From: Arthrobacter agilis | Lineage (GTDB): Bacteria > Actinomycetota > Actinomycetes > Actinomycetales > Micrococcaceae | Length of the DNA: 64,000 nucleotides | Direction of reading: 5' to 3' | Assembly (NCBI RefSeq): GCF_030816075.1 | Contig: NZ_JAUSXO010000001.1 | Span: 992,001 to 1,056,000 of the forward strand | Shown: piece by piece, positions 1 to 9,394 of the stretch | How positions within the stretch are numbered: position 1 is the stretch's first letter | How the letters are laid out: each line of letters opens with the position of its first letter | The notes under the pieces: model-generated | Database searches by the model: none | What the model was told of the DNA's origin: nothing | Seen by the model: only the letters and a program-made list of their open reading frames with translations | Position numbers and translations under genes: made by a program

Positions 1-2
1 GC

Positions 3-593
3 GTCAACACCCTGCTGCCCGAGTACCAGGAGAAGTACGGCACCACGCTGCCGGACGACCCCATGTACGGCGAGCGCGCCGGTACGGCCATCGACTACCT
101 GCCCGTCATGGAGGTCACCTACTGGGGCTTCCGGATCATGATCGGCTTCGGCGCGATCGCCGCCGCCGCCGCCGGCGCCGCCCTGTGGGTCCTCCGCAAG
201 GGCACCGTGCCGCAGTCCCGATGGCTCATGCGTCTCGCGGTGTTCGGCATCCTCGCCCCGTTCGGCGCCAACTCCGCCGGCTGGATCTTCACCGAGATGG
301 GGCGGCAGCCCTTCGTCGTCGCGCCCAACCCGGACCCGTCCGGCATCGACAGCGTGTTCATGTTCACGGCGGCCGCGGTGTCACCCGGCGTCTCCCTCGC
401 CGAGCTGGTCGTCTCGCTCGTCGCCCTCACGTCGGTGTACGCCGTCCTGCTCGTGGTCGAGGTGCGCCTGCTGTTCACCTACGTCCGCGGTGGCACGGCC
501 TCGGCCATGCCGGAACTCGCGCACGACGACGACCACCCGGGCGCGCCCACCGGCAGGAAGGACGACGGCGATGTCCTTGCCTTCGCGTACTGA
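3..593 (+). CDS. cydA: Cytochrome bd ubiquinol oxidase subunit I, 3' part
   Basis: C-terminal 196 residues of CydA; the 5' end lies outside the window. CydA is the haem-carrying membrane subunit that oxidises quinol and reduces oxygen to water in the cytoplasmic membrane. The visible part has three or four hydrophobic segments and the conserved stretch GWIFTEMGRQPFVV (encoded about 280-325), typical of the CydA C-terminal half, and ends in a polar Asp/His-rich tail. cydB starts 72 bases after the stop and fused cydDC follows, so this is a complete cydABDC-type locus. Identity is secure from motif plus context; only the quinol-binding loop and the haem ligands in the missing part cannot be checked. 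Confidence 0.95.
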   Translation, partial: VNTLLPEYQEKYGTTLPDDPMYGERAGTAIDYLPVMEVTYWGFRIMIGFGAIAAAAAGAALWVLRKGTVPQSRWLMRLAVFGILAPFGANSAGWIFTEMGRQPFVVAPNPDPSGIDSVFMFTAAAVSPGVSLAELVVSLVALTSVYAVLLVVEVRLLFTYVRGGTASAMPELAHDDDHPGAPTGRKDDGDVLAFAY

Positions 594-665
594 CCCGGCC
601 GCCCCGGTGTCCCACGATCCCCAGCCGGCCCCGCTCCCGGCCCGCTCGCCCGGAAGGTTCCCTAG

Positions 666-1688
666 ATGACCGAGGCACTGCCTACCCTCTGGTTCGTACT
701 GATCGCCGTGCTCTGGGCCGGCTACCTCTTCCTCGAGGGCTTCGACCTCGGGGTCGGCATGCTCATGAAGCTCCTGGCCCGCAACGACACGCAGCGGCGC
801 GTCCTCCTGAACACCGTCGGGCCGGTCTGGGACGGCAACGAGGTGTGGCTCATCACCGCCGTCGGCGCGACCTTCGCGGCCTTCCCGTCCTGGTACGCCT
901 CGCTGCTGTCGGCGCTCTACCTGCCCTTCCTGCTCGTGCTGCTCGGCCTGATCTTCCGGGCCGTGGCCTTCGAGTGGCGGGGCAAGCGGGACGGCGATGC
1001 GTGGCGCGGCCGCTGGGACTGGGCCATCGCCGTCGGCTCCTTCACCGCTGCGGCGGGCATCGGCGCGGCACTGGCGCTGACGACGACGGGCCTGCCGCTC
1101 GACGCCGACGGCAACCGCGTGGGCGGCGCCTTCGCGTGGGCCACCCTCCCGGCGCTCCTCGGGGCCGCGGCGGTCGTCCTGTTCTGCCTCGTCCACGCGG
1201 CGGCCTTCATCACACTGAAGACCGAAGGGCGCGTGCGCGGCCAGGCGGAGCGCCTGTTCCGCCGCCTGCTGCCCGTCGCCATGATCCCGTTCCTGGGGTG
1301 GGCCCTCCTCGTCCAGCTGGACTCCGGGTCGGTGATCACGTGGCTGGCCGTGGTCCTCGCCGTCGCGGCGGTCACCGCCTCCTACCGCTGCTCGGTGATC
1401 GGGCGCGACGGGCGCGCCTTCGCCGCCCTCGGTGCCGGGATGCTCGCGCTCGTCGGGTCGATCTTCGGTGCCGTGTTCCCCGTCGTCCTGCCGTCGACCC
1501 TCGACGCCGCGTTCGATCTGACGGTGCAGAACGCCTCGTCCTCGCCCTACACGCTCGGTCTGATGAGCGTCGTCGCATGCTTCGGGCTGCCGCTCGTCCT
1601 CGCGTACCAGGCCTGGACCTACTGGGTCTTCCGCCGCCGCGTGTCGGAGGCGAGCATTCCCGCAGCACATGCCGTGGCAGCCCTGTGA
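666..1688 (+). CDS. cydB: Cytochrome bd ubiquinol oxidase subunit II
   Basis: CydB, 340 residues, the usual family length. It is the multi-span partner of CydA in the high-affinity cytochrome bd terminal oxidase. The N-terminus (LWFVLIAVLWAGYLFLEGFD) and the following segment with GPVWDGNEVWLI are hallmark CydB sequences, and about eight hydrophobic helices run through the protein. The ATG at 666 opens the first hallmark helix at the expected distance. The TGA stop overlaps the GTG start of cydDC by four bases (GTGA), which implies translational coupling with the assembly transporter. Confidence 0.96.
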   Translation: MTEALPTLWFVLIAVLWAGYLFLEGFDLGVGMLMKLLARNDTQRRVLLNTVGPVWDGNEVWLITAVGATFAAFPSWYASLLSALYLPFLLVLLGLIFRAVAFEWRGKRDGDAWRGRWDWAIAVGSFTAAAGIGAALALTTTGLPLDADGNRVGGAFAWATLPALLGAAAVVLFCLVHAAAFITLKTEGRVRGQAERLFRRLLPVAMIPFLGWALLVQLDSGSVITWLAVVLAVAAVTASYRCSVIGRDGRAFAALGAGMLALVGSIFGAVFPVVLPSTLDAAFDLTVQNASSSPYTLGLMSVVACFGLPLVLAYQAWTYWVFRRRVSEASIPAAHAVAAL

Positions 1689-4600
1689 GTGTCGCCACCC
1701 GCCAACCGGAGTCCGCGACCGGACGCGTCACGCCCCTGGCCGCCCTCCGGGCAGGGGGGCCGGCGGGCGCGACGGGCGCCAGGGGGTCCGCGTCGGCCGT
1801 CTACCTCCTCGGCGTGCTCGCCGCCGCGCGTGCCGCGGGCCTGGTGCTCATGGCCCAGGCACTCGCTCTGGGCATCGCGTCCCTCGCCGACGGCGCGCTG
1901 GACCTCCGGGCCGTCCTCGTCCAGGGCGTGCTCGGCGCGGGCCTCCGCACCGTCGCGGCGTGGGGGCAGGACGCGACCGCCGCACGCCTCGCCCTCGGAG
2001 CCAAGGAGGGCCTGCGGGAAGCCGCCCTGCTGCGCGTGCTCGACGACGGCGGCACCACGAGGGCCGCCACCCCGGGCAGCGGGCAGGGCGCCCTCGCCGT
2101 GCTGCTGACGCGCGGCCTCGACGGCCTCGACAAGTACTACACGCAGTACCTGCCCGCGCTCGTCACCTGCGCCGCGGTACCCCTGCTCATCGGCGCACGC
2201 ATCCTCCTCGCCGACTGGGTCAGCGCCCTCATCATCGTGCTCACGGTGCCGCTGGTGCCCGTGTTCATGGCACTGATCGGCCACCACACGCAGGAGCGCA
2301 CCCAGCAGGCCGCCGCCGCGCTCGGCCGCCTGTCGGACCACCTGCTGGAGCTCGCCCGGGGACTGCCCGTCCTCGTGGGCCTCGGCCGTGCCGCGGAGCA
2401 GACGCGGGCGCTCCGCGAGATCGCCGACTCCTACACGGCACGCACCATGACCACCCTCCGCACGGTGTTCCTCTCCTCCCTCGCCCTCGAACTCATCAGC
2501 ACCATCTCGGTGGCCGTCGTCGCCGTCTTCGCGGGCGTCCGGCTGATCCATGGCGATCTCGGCCTCGAGACGGCCCTGGTCGCCCTGATCCTGGCGCCGG
2601 AGTGCTACGGACCGCTGCGCGACGTCGGCGCCGCGCACCACGCGAGCGAGGACGGCGAGGAGGCCGGTGCCCGGGTCCGCGCGGTCATCGACGCCCCGCC
2701 CGTAGGGGACGCCGTCCCGGCGCACACGCCGGCTCCCGTGCCCGCCCCGGCGCCGGCCTGTGCCCCGTCCTCCACACGGGTCCCGCAGGCTGCGACCGCC
2801 GGCATCCGCGTGGAGGGACTCACCGCGCGCTACGACGGCGTCCTCGCCCCCGTGGTCGAGCGCGTCACGTTCGACGTCGCCCCGGGATCCGTGCTGGCCC
2901 TCCGGGGCCCGAGCGGATCGGGGAAGTCGACGCTCATGCGGGCGCTGGCCGGGGGAGCGGCGGCCCCGGCAGGGCTCCGGATCCAGGGCCGGATCGACGG
3001 GCTGCCGGAGGGGAGCGTCGCCTGGGTCCCGCAGCACCCGGAGCTGCTGATGGAGACGGTCCGCGCAGAACTGGCCCTGTACGCGGGGCTCCCGGCAGAT
3101 GCCCCCGCCATCCCGGAACAGCTGGCAGCGGTGGATGCCGCCGGACTCGCGGACCGGCGGACGGGCGAGCTGAGCCCGGGCGAGCTGCGGCGCGTCGCCG
3201 TCGCCCGCGCCCTGCTGCGGGCGCAGGACCCCGCGGTCCGCCTCCTGCTCCTCGACGAACCCACCGCCCACGTGGACGAGGACGCCTCCCGGGCCATCCG
3301 GCGGGCCATCCTGGCGCGCCGCCCGGGGCTCTCGGTCCTCCTGATCGCGCACGACGACGAGACGGCCGCGCTCGCCGAGAACGAGGTGCGGCTGGACCTG
3401 CCGGACCTCGACGTGCAGGCCGCCTCGCACGCCGCCTCGCTGACCGGGTCGCAGGCCACCGTCCACGCCGCCTCGCAGGCCTCCTTGCACTCCGCCTCGC
3501 AGGCGGGTGTGCCGCCCTTCGGCGCCTCCGCGCCCCCTGCCCCGTCCTCGGCTGCCCCGGCGTCCGCTGACCTGTCCCCGGTGCGATCCGATGCCGTGAC
3601 CGCGACGGCCGCGCCCGTCCCGGCCGCCCGACCCGCTGCCGCACAGGGCCGCGAGGGGACGCCCGATCATCCGTCCACCCCGGCCGCTGCAGCCGCGTCC
3701 GATGGCACCGATGCCGACTGGTCGGCGGCCGCTCCCGGGCGTCCGAGGACCCCGCGCGCGTCCTGGCTCCGCTCGGGACGCGATGTCCTCGCCCTCGTCC
3801 GCCCCTGGGACCGCCGCTTCCTCGCCGCCGCCGCGCTGGGGCTCGGTGCCTCCGTCTTCGCGGTCGCGCTCACCGCCCTCAGCGGCTGGCTCATCGTCCG
3901 CGCCGCAGAGCAGCCGCCCATCCTCTACCTGCTCACGGCCATCGTCGGTGTCCGGTTCTTCGGGATCGGCCGCTCGCTCCTGCGCTACGAGGAGCGCCTG
4001 TGGCTGCACCGCGCGGTGTTCCACCGGGCCGACGACACGCGCCTGCGGCTGTGGAGCGGCCTCCTGCGGGCAGGACGCTCCTGGCGCACGATCGCCCGCG
4101 GTTCGGGCGGCATCGAGCGGCTCGTCGGCGACATCGACGAGCTGAGGGACATCTCCGCGCGGGCACTGCTGCCCTTCCTCACATCGGTGCTCACCGCCCT
4201 CGCCGCGCTCGTCACCACAGCCGTGCTGCACCCCGCAGCCCTCGGCTGGCAGGCCCTCGCGGTGGGGGTGGCCGTCGTCGTCGCGCCGATCGTGGCGGTC
4301 GCGCGTGAGCGGGCCGCCGGGGCCGCCGCGGTGCAGCTGCGCGCGGACGCCCTCGAGCGCGTGACCGGCCTGCTGAGGGCGGCACCCGATCTCCGGGTGA
4401 ACGGCGCCCACCGCGCCGCGCTCGCCGCCACCCGGCACCTCGACCACAGGGCATCGGTCGCGGCGCGCCGCTCCGCCGCAGCCGCCGGGGCGGCGACCGC
4501 CGTGATCGTCGCCGCCTGCTGCGCCGCATCGCTCGGCATCCTCGCGGTTTCGGCCGGCCTGCCCGCCGGGACGACGGCGGTGCTCGTGCTGATGCAGCTC

Positions 4601-5419
4601 GCGCTGATCGAACCCTTCGTCGCGGGCGCCTCCGCCGTGCAGCACTGGGGTGCGCTCTCCGCCGTCGTGCGCCGCCTCCAGCCGAGGCTCGGCCCGTCCC
4701 TGGACCCCCTCGTGGCGGGCGACGTGCCGGAGGTCCCGGCCCCTGCCCGCCGGCTCGACCTCGAGGGCGCAGCGGTGGGGTACGAGCCCGGCCGACCCGT
4801 GGTGACCGGTGTGGACATGCACCTCGTGCCCGGCTCCTGGACCGGGCTCACCGGTCCGTCCGGCAGCGGGAAGTCCACCCTGATCGGCGCCCTGCTGGGC
4901 TTCCTGCCGCTCGAGGCGGGCAGGCTGCTCGTGGACGGGGTGCCCCACGACGGCTCCACGCCGCGGATCGCGTGGTGCCCGCAGGAGAGCCACCTGTTCA
5001 CCTCGACGCTCCGTTCCAACCTGCAGCTCGCCCGCTCGCCCGGCGACCCGGCCAGCGACGAGGAGCTCGAGCGCGTCCTCGCTGCCGTCGGACTGACGGG
5101 CTTCGTGGCCGGCCTAGAGCACGGCCTGGACGCACAGGCCGGACCGGGCGGCTCCCGACTGTCCGGGGGGCAGCGGCAGCGGCTCGCCGTGGCACGCGCC
5201 CTGCTGACGCGGTCCGGCGTCGTGCTGCTCGACGAGCCCACCGCCCACCTGGACGCCGACGGCGCCCGCTCGCTGCTCGAAGACCTGCGCCGGGGGCTGC
5301 CCGACACGGCGGTGCTGCTCGTGACCCACGACCCCGACGAGGCGGCGCTGTGCGACGAGGTGGTGACGCTGCCGCCCGCCGCCGTCACGACGCCCGGTCA
5401 CGACCGGTCGGAGCGCTGA
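1685..5419 (+). CDS. cydDC: Fused CydD-CydC ABC exporter for cytochrome bd assembly
   Basis: A 1244-residue single chain carrying both halves of the heterodimeric thiol (cysteine/glutathione) or haem exporter needed for cytochrome bd maturation. The CydD half has a membrane domain (to about residue 360), Walker A GPSGSGKST near residue 408, signature LSPGEL near 495 and Walker B LLLLDEPTAH near 520. A linker of about 115 residues rich in Ala, Ser, Pro and Gln follows (about 575-690). The CydC half has its membrane domain (about 695-970), Walker A GPSGSGKST near 1056, signature LSGGQRQR near 1158 and Walker B VVLLDEPTAH near 1179. The GTG at 1685 was chosen because it overlaps the cydB stop; the frame stays open far upstream inside cydB, but that part is the cydB shadow. 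Both ATPase sites look intact. Fusions of these two subunits are known in actinobacteria. Confidence 0.93.
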   Translation: MSVATRQPESATGRVTPLAALRAGGPAGATGARGSASAVYLLGVLAAARAAGLVLMAQALALGIASLADGALDLRAVLVQGVLGAGLRTVAAWGQDATAARLALGAKEGLREAALLRVLDDGGTTRAATPGSGQGALAVLLTRGLDGLDKYYTQYLPALVTCAAVPLLIGARILLADWVSALIIVLTVPLVPVFMALIGHHTQERTQQAAAALGRLSDHLLELARGLPVLVGLGRAAEQTRALREIADSYTARTMTTLRTVFLSSLALELISTISVAVVAVFAGVRLIHGDLGLETALVALILAPECYGPLRDVGAAHHASEDGEEAGARVRAVIDAPPVGDAVPAHTPAPVPAPAPACAPSSTRVPQAATAGIRVEGLTARYDGVLAPVVERVTFDVAPGSVLALRGPSGSGKSTLMRALAGGAAAPAGLRIQGRIDGLPEGSVAWVPQHPELLMETVRAELALYAGLPADAPAIPEQLAAVDAAGLADRRTGELSPGELRRVAVARALLRAQDPAVRLLLLDEPTAHVDEDASRAIRRAILARRPGLSVLLIAHDDETAALAENEVRLDLPDLDVQAASHAASLTGSQATVHAASQASLHSASQAGVPPFGASAPPAPSSAAPASADLSPVRSDAVTATAAPVPAARPAAAQGREGTPDHPSTPAAAAASDGTDADWSAAAPGRPRTPRASWLRSGRDVLALVRPWDRRFLAAAALGLGASVFAVALTALSGWLIVRAAEQPPILYLLTAIVGVRFFGIGRSLLRYEERLWLHRAVFHRADDTRLRLWSGLLRAGRSWRTIARGSGGIERLVGDIDELRDISARALLPFLTSVLTALAALVTTAVLHPAALGWQALAVGVAVVVAPIVAVARERAAGAAAVQLRADALERVTGLLRAAPDLRVNGAHRAALAATRHLDHRASVAARRSAAAAGAATAVIVAACCAASLGILAVSAGLPAGTTAVLVLMQLALIEPFVAGASAVQHWGALSAVVRRLQPRLGPSLDPLVAGDVPEVPAPARRLDLEGAAVGYEPGRPVVTGVDMHLVPGSWTGLTGPSGSGKSTLIGALLGFLPLEAGRLLVDGVPHDGSTPRIAWCPQESHLFTSTLRSNLQLARSPGDPASDEELERVLAAVGLTGFVAGLEHGLDAQAGPGGSRLSGGQRQRLAVARALLTRSGVVLLDEPTAHLDADGARSLLEDLRRGLPDTAVLLVTHDPDEAALCDEVVTLPPAAVTTPGHDRSER

Positions 5420-5587
5420 GGACACAGGAGCCGCGCCGGGCCGCGGTCATAGCGGTCGCCCGCGGACGACGACGGTGCTGCGCGGCGTCCGAGCAGGTCG
5501 GCCCGTCCTCGGCTGAGGCGTGGGGCCGGCACCGGGGCGGCGCGTCGCAAAAGGACGGGCCGGGCCGCCCTGCAATACGCTGGCTCC

Positions 5588-6640
5588 ATGACCACCCCCG
5601 ATCGGACCGGACAGCATTCTGACAGGAGCGGCGCGGCGGAGACCGAGGCACCGCCACTGCCCGCCGCCCTCCGGTGGCGGCCCCTCAGCTACGCGGACAT
5701 CGATGCCTGGCTCCTGCTGATCCGGCGTATCGCGGCCGAGGACGAACCCGACTGGGTGGAGCAGCGAGCCGACCTCGAGCAGGCGCTGCGTGCCTCGAAG
5801 AACGACCCGCGCCGGGACACGATCGTCGGGTCCGACGACGCGGGGGTCCCCCGTGCCTTCGGGCGGCTGTCCATGAATTCCGGGTCCTCGCTCGTCCACG
5901 GGGCCGGCGGTGTCGACCCTGCATGGCGTGGCCGCGGGATCGGGCGGGCGGTCCTCGCCTGGCAGGCCTGGCGGGCACTCGGGCGGCTGCGGGAGACCGG
6001 CCGGACCGAAGGGATCTTCAGGAACTACGTGGAGGAACGCAATCCCTCGCACCTGGCCCTGCTGACGGCGAGCGGCAGCACGATCGTCCGGTACTTCACC
6101 GAGATGACGAGGCCGCTGGCACAGCCGATCCCCGAGCTGCCCTTCCCGGCCGAGCTGGAGCTGGTGAGTTTCGCCGACGGCGCCGACCGGAACATCGTGG
6201 AACTGGTCCGCCTCGCCCACAACGACGCCTTCCAGGACCACTGGGGGAGCGAGCCGCGCGACCAGGAGTCGTGGCAGTTCACCGTCAGCCATCCCGAGTT
6301 CCGCACCGACTGGAGCCTTGCGCTCTTCGACCCGGCCAGGGGGGAGGTGGCGGCCTACCAGCTCGCCAGCTACGACCCCGACTCCCGGCAGCTGCTGGGC
6401 CACTCGGAGGGCTACACGGATCTGCTGGGCGTGCGCAGGTCATGGCGTGGCCGGGGCCTGGCGCCGGCACTCCTGGCCGAGGCGATGAAGCGTTACCGGG
6501 CGGCCGGCATGGAGAACGCGGGGCTGGGGGTCGACACCGAGAATCCGTCGGGCGCCCTCGGCCTGTACGAACGCATGGGGTACGTGCCGACGCAGCGCGC
6601 GATCGTCTTCGACCTGCCGCTCACGGTCCCGGCGGACTGA
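5588..6640 (+). CDS. Tandem GNAT-family N-acetyltransferase
   Basis: A 350-residue protein with two GNAT-like halves. The N-terminal half contains VDPAWRGRGIGRAVLAWQ (about residues 110-127) and the C-terminal half contains VRRSWRGRGLAPALLAEA (about 282-299). Both fit the R/Q-x-x-G-x-G/A acetyl-CoA pyrophosphate loop, the second with Ala in the last position. The C-terminal half also has a typical N-x-x-x-x-x-x-Y-x-x-x-G-Y end (ENPSGALGLYERMGY). Such tandem GNATs include mycothiol synthase and many proteins of unknown substrate. It sits alone between cydDC and the convergent topoisomerase gene, whose stop is only 19 bases away. The substrate cannot be predicted. Confidence 0.85.
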   Translation: MTTPDRTGQHSDRSGAAETEAPPLPAALRWRPLSYADIDAWLLLIRRIAAEDEPDWVEQRADLEQALRASKNDPRRDTIVGSDDAGVPRAFGRLSMNSGSSLVHGAGGVDPAWRGRGIGRAVLAWQAWRALGRLRETGRTEGIFRNYVEERNPSHLALLTASGSTIVRYFTEMTRPLAQPIPELPFPAELELVSFADGADRNIVELVRLAHNDAFQDHWGSEPRDQESWQFTVSHPEFRTDWSLALFDPARGEVAAYQLASYDPDSRQLLGHSEGYTDLLGVRRSWRGRGLAPALLAEAMKRYRAAGMENAGLGVDTENPSGALGLYERMGYVPTQRAIVFDLPLTVPAD

Positions 6641-6659
6641 CCGCCCGGACCCGCCGCAG

Positions 6660-9284
6660 CTAGAGCAGCACGCCCTGGCCGTCGTCCGGTTCCCCAGCCG
6701 GTGTCGGGGACGCCGGTGCGGAGCCGTCGACGATCCGCACGCCGGACGCCGACCCGTCGGGCCCGGCAGCGGTGGCCGGAGGCACGGTGGGCGCGGACGC
6801 CTCGATGAGCCCCGCGAGGCTCGGCCCGACGGCGTCGATCTGCTGGGTCAGCGGGACCCCCGAGCCGTCGCGCCGCCCGTGTTCCGTGGGCAGCGCCCGG
6901 GCCACACCGTTGGCCGATGCGGCGCGCGCCGGACCGTGGCCGGCCCACGCGAGCGACAGCGTCTCCTCCCCGCGGAGGAACCGGTGAGCCCGCACGCCCG
7001 CCGTGGCCCGGCCCTTGACCGGGTACTCGGAGAACTCGGTGATCTTCGCGGACCCGGCAGCCGTGCCCGGCAGCGCGTTGCCCGCCGCGGCGACCGTCAC
7101 CACCACGCCCTGCGCGTCGCCGGGCTCCACCGCACCGAAGTGCAGCACGGCGTCGCCGGCCGTGAGCTTGATGCCCGCCATGCCGCCGGCGGTCCGGCCC
7201 TGCGGCCGTACCGCGGAGGCCGGGAAGCGGAGCAGCTGCGCCAGGCGCGTGATGAACACGAGATCGTCCCGGTCCGAGGCGGATGTCACACCCACCACCC
7301 TGTCCTTCGGCTTGAGCGTGATCACCTCCCAGTCGTCACGGTTCAGCGGGTAGTCCGGCTGCACGCGCTTCACCACGCCCTGCGCCGTCCCGAGGGCCAC
7401 CACGCCGTTCAGCGGTGCCAGCCCCACGAGGCTCTCGCCGCGTTCGAGGGTGATGAACTCCGACGACGGCACACCGCCGGCGAGGTTCGGCACCCCGGCC
7501 GTGGGCGGGAGGGCCGGCATGTCCATGACCTGCAGGCGGATCATCCGCCCGGCGGAGGTCACGGCGCCCACCTCGCCGCGCGCCGTCGAGGGCAGGACGG
7601 ACCGGAAGGCGTCGTGCTTGATGCGCTGGCCGTCGCCCAGCGGTTCCCGGTCCGAGGTGCGCGCGAGCTGCCCGGACGCCGACAGGAGCACCCAGCAGGG
7701 GTCGTCCGCGATCTCGAGCGGCATCACGGCCTTGGCGCCCTTGCCGGCCGGCGCGGGAAGGGTCGACCCCTTGAGCGGTGCGGCGGCCTCGGACTCCAGC
7801 AGCACGGTCCGGCGCGGTGTCGCGAACTGGTCGGCCAGTGCGGCGAGTTCGTCGGACACGAGCGTGCGCAGCCGCTCCTCGGAACCGAGGATGGCCTCCA
7901 GCCCGGCGATGTCCTTGCGGAGCTGCTCCTGTTCCTTCTCCAGCTCGATGCGCGAGTACCGGGTGAGCTGACGCAGGCGGAGCTCGAGGATGTAGTTGGC
8001 CTGGATCTCGGTGAGGTCGTAGATGGACATCAGCCGCTCGCGGGCGGCGGAGGACTCGTCCGAGGAACGGATGATCTGGATGACCTCGTCGATGTCCACG
8101 ATCGCGACGAGCAGGCCCTCGACAAGGTGCAGGCGGTCCCGCTTGCGCTGCAGCCGGTAGGACGTGCGGCGGCGCACCACGAGGATCCTGTGGGAGACGT
8201 AGACCTGCAGGAGCTCACGGAGTCCGAGCGTGCGCGGCTGCCCGTCCACGAGTGCCACGTTGTTGATGCCGAACGAGTCCTCCATCGGCGTGAAGCGGTA
8301 GAGCTGCGCGAGCACGGCATTCGGGTTGAAGCCGTTCTTGAGTTCGATCACCAGGCGGAGCCCGTGGGTCCGGTCCGTCAGGTCCACGATGTCCGAGATG
8401 CCCTGCAGCTTCTTGGACGTGACGGCGTCCTTGATCCGCTCGATCACCTTCTCCGGCCCCACGGTGTAGGGCAGTTCGGTGACCACGAGGCCCGTGCGCC
8501 GCGCCGAGAGCTGCTCGACGGTCACCGTCGCGCGGGTCTTGAAGGACCCGCGGCCGGTCGCATAGGCGTCGCGCACGCCGTCGAGCCCCACGATCTTGCC
8601 GCCGCTCGGCAGGTCCGGCCCGGGGACGAAGCGGGTCAGGTCCTCCAGGGACGCGTCCGGGTGGGCGATGAGGTGGCGTGCCGCCGCGACGACCTCGCCG
8701 AGGTTGTGAGGCGGCATGTTCGTCGCCATGCCGACCGCGATGCCGCTGGCGCCGTTGACGAGGAGGTTCGGGAACGCGGCGGGGAGCACCTCGGGCTGCG
8801 TCAGCTGGTTGTCGTAGTTGGGGACGAAGTCGACGACGTCCTCGTCGAGATGGTCCGTCAGGGTCAGCGCGGCGGCAGCCAGGCGGGCCTCGGTGTACCG
8901 GGCGGCCGCGGGGCCGTCATCGAGCGACCCGAAGTTGCCGTGGCCGTCGATGAGGGGCAGGCGCAGGGAGAAGTCCTGGGCCATGCGCACCATGGCGTCG
9001 TAGATGGCGGTGTCGCCGTGCGGGTGCAGCTTGCCCATGACCTCGCCGACGACGCGCGCCGACTTCACGTGGCCGCGGTCCGGGCGCAGGCCCATGTCGG
9101 CCATCATGTACAGGATGCGCCGCTGGACGGGCTTCAGGCCGTCGCGCGCATCCGGGAGGGCACGCGAATAGATCACCGAGTACGCGTACTCGAGGAAGGA
9201 GTCCTCCATCTCGGCTTTGACATCGATGTCGATGATCTTCTCGGTGAAATCCTCCGGCGGTGCGGAGTTCTGGCGCCTGGCCAC
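6660..9284 (-). CDS. parC: DNA topoisomerase IV / gyrase-type subunit A (ParC-like)
   Basis: An 874-residue type IIA topoisomerase A subunit: DNA breakage-reunion domain followed by a C-terminal beta-pinwheel. The catalytic Tyr lies in AARYTEARL (about residue 130), and the quinolone-determining region reads [15 protein letters not shown], with Thr at the position of GyrA Ser83 and Asp at the Asp87 position. The pinwheel half shows degenerate blade repeats (for example [10 protein letters not shown]) but no canonical GyrA box QRRGGKG. That favours a topoisomerase IV-type decatenase over gyrase A. The frame has an ATG at 9335, but the GTG at 9284 is preferred: it has GAGGAA seven bases upstream and gives the usual family N-terminus ([10 protein letters not shown]). 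The partner B subunit is not in the window. Confidence 0.88.
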   Translation of the reverse strand: MARRQNSAPPEDFTEKIIDIDVKAEMEDSFLEYAYSVIYSRALPDARDGLKPVQRRILYMMADMGLRPDRGHVKSARVVGEVMGKLHPHGDTAIYDAMVRMAQDFSLRLPLIDGHGNFGSLDDGPAAARYTEARLAAAALTLTDHLDEDVVDFVPNYDNQLTQPEVLPAAFPNLLVNGASGIAVGMATNMPPHNLGEVVAAARHLIAHPDASLEDLTRFVPGPDLPSGGKIVGLDGVRDAYATGRGSFKTRATVTVEQLSARRTGLVVTELPYTVGPEKVIERIKDAVTSKKLQGISDIVDLTDRTHGLRLVIELKNGFNPNAVLAQLYRFTPMEDSFGINNVALVDGQPRTLGLRELLQVYVSHRILVVRRRTSYRLQRKRDRLHLVEGLLVAIVDIDEVIQIIRSSDESSAARERLMSIYDLTEIQANYILELRLRQLTRYSRIELEKEQEQLRKDIAGLEAILGSEERLRTLVSDELAALADQFATPRRTVLLESEAAAPLKGSTLPAPAGKGAKAVMPLEIADDPCWVLLSASGQLARTSDREPLGDGQRIKHDAFRSVLPSTARGEVGAVTSAGRMIRLQVMDMPALPPTAGVPNLAGGVPSSEFITLERGESLVGLAPLNGVVALGTAQGVVKRVQPDYPLNRDDWEVITLKPKDRVVGVTSASDRDDLVFITRLAQLLRFPASAVRPQGRTAGGMAGIKLTAGDAVLHFGAVEPGDAQGVVVTVAAAGNALPGTAAGSAKITEFSEYPVKGRATAGVRAHRFLRGEETLSLAWAGHGPARAASANGVARALPTEHGRRDGSGVPLTQQIDAVGPSLAGLIEASAPTVPPATAAGPDGSASGVRIVDGSAPASPTPAGEPDDGQGVLL

Positions 9285-9394
9285 GTGGCGGTTCCTCAAC
9301 AACTCAGGGGATCGGATGGGGTGGATCGGGGGCATCCGCGCATCCGGTCGCGGCGTCGGGCCGGGGCCGGGGGGATGCCGACTACCCTGAGTCT

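Noticed and set aside
1619..4993. Minus-strand open frame of 1124 codons opposite cydDC
   Set aside because: Arg/Gly/His/Glu-rich translation with no motifs, exactly opposite a gene with complete ABC-exporter motifs. It is a GC-driven antisense shadow.
9285..9335. ATG at 9335 as the start of parC
   Set aside because: It would add 17 residues not typical of the family, and GTG 9284 has a clear Shine-Dalgarno at the right distance.
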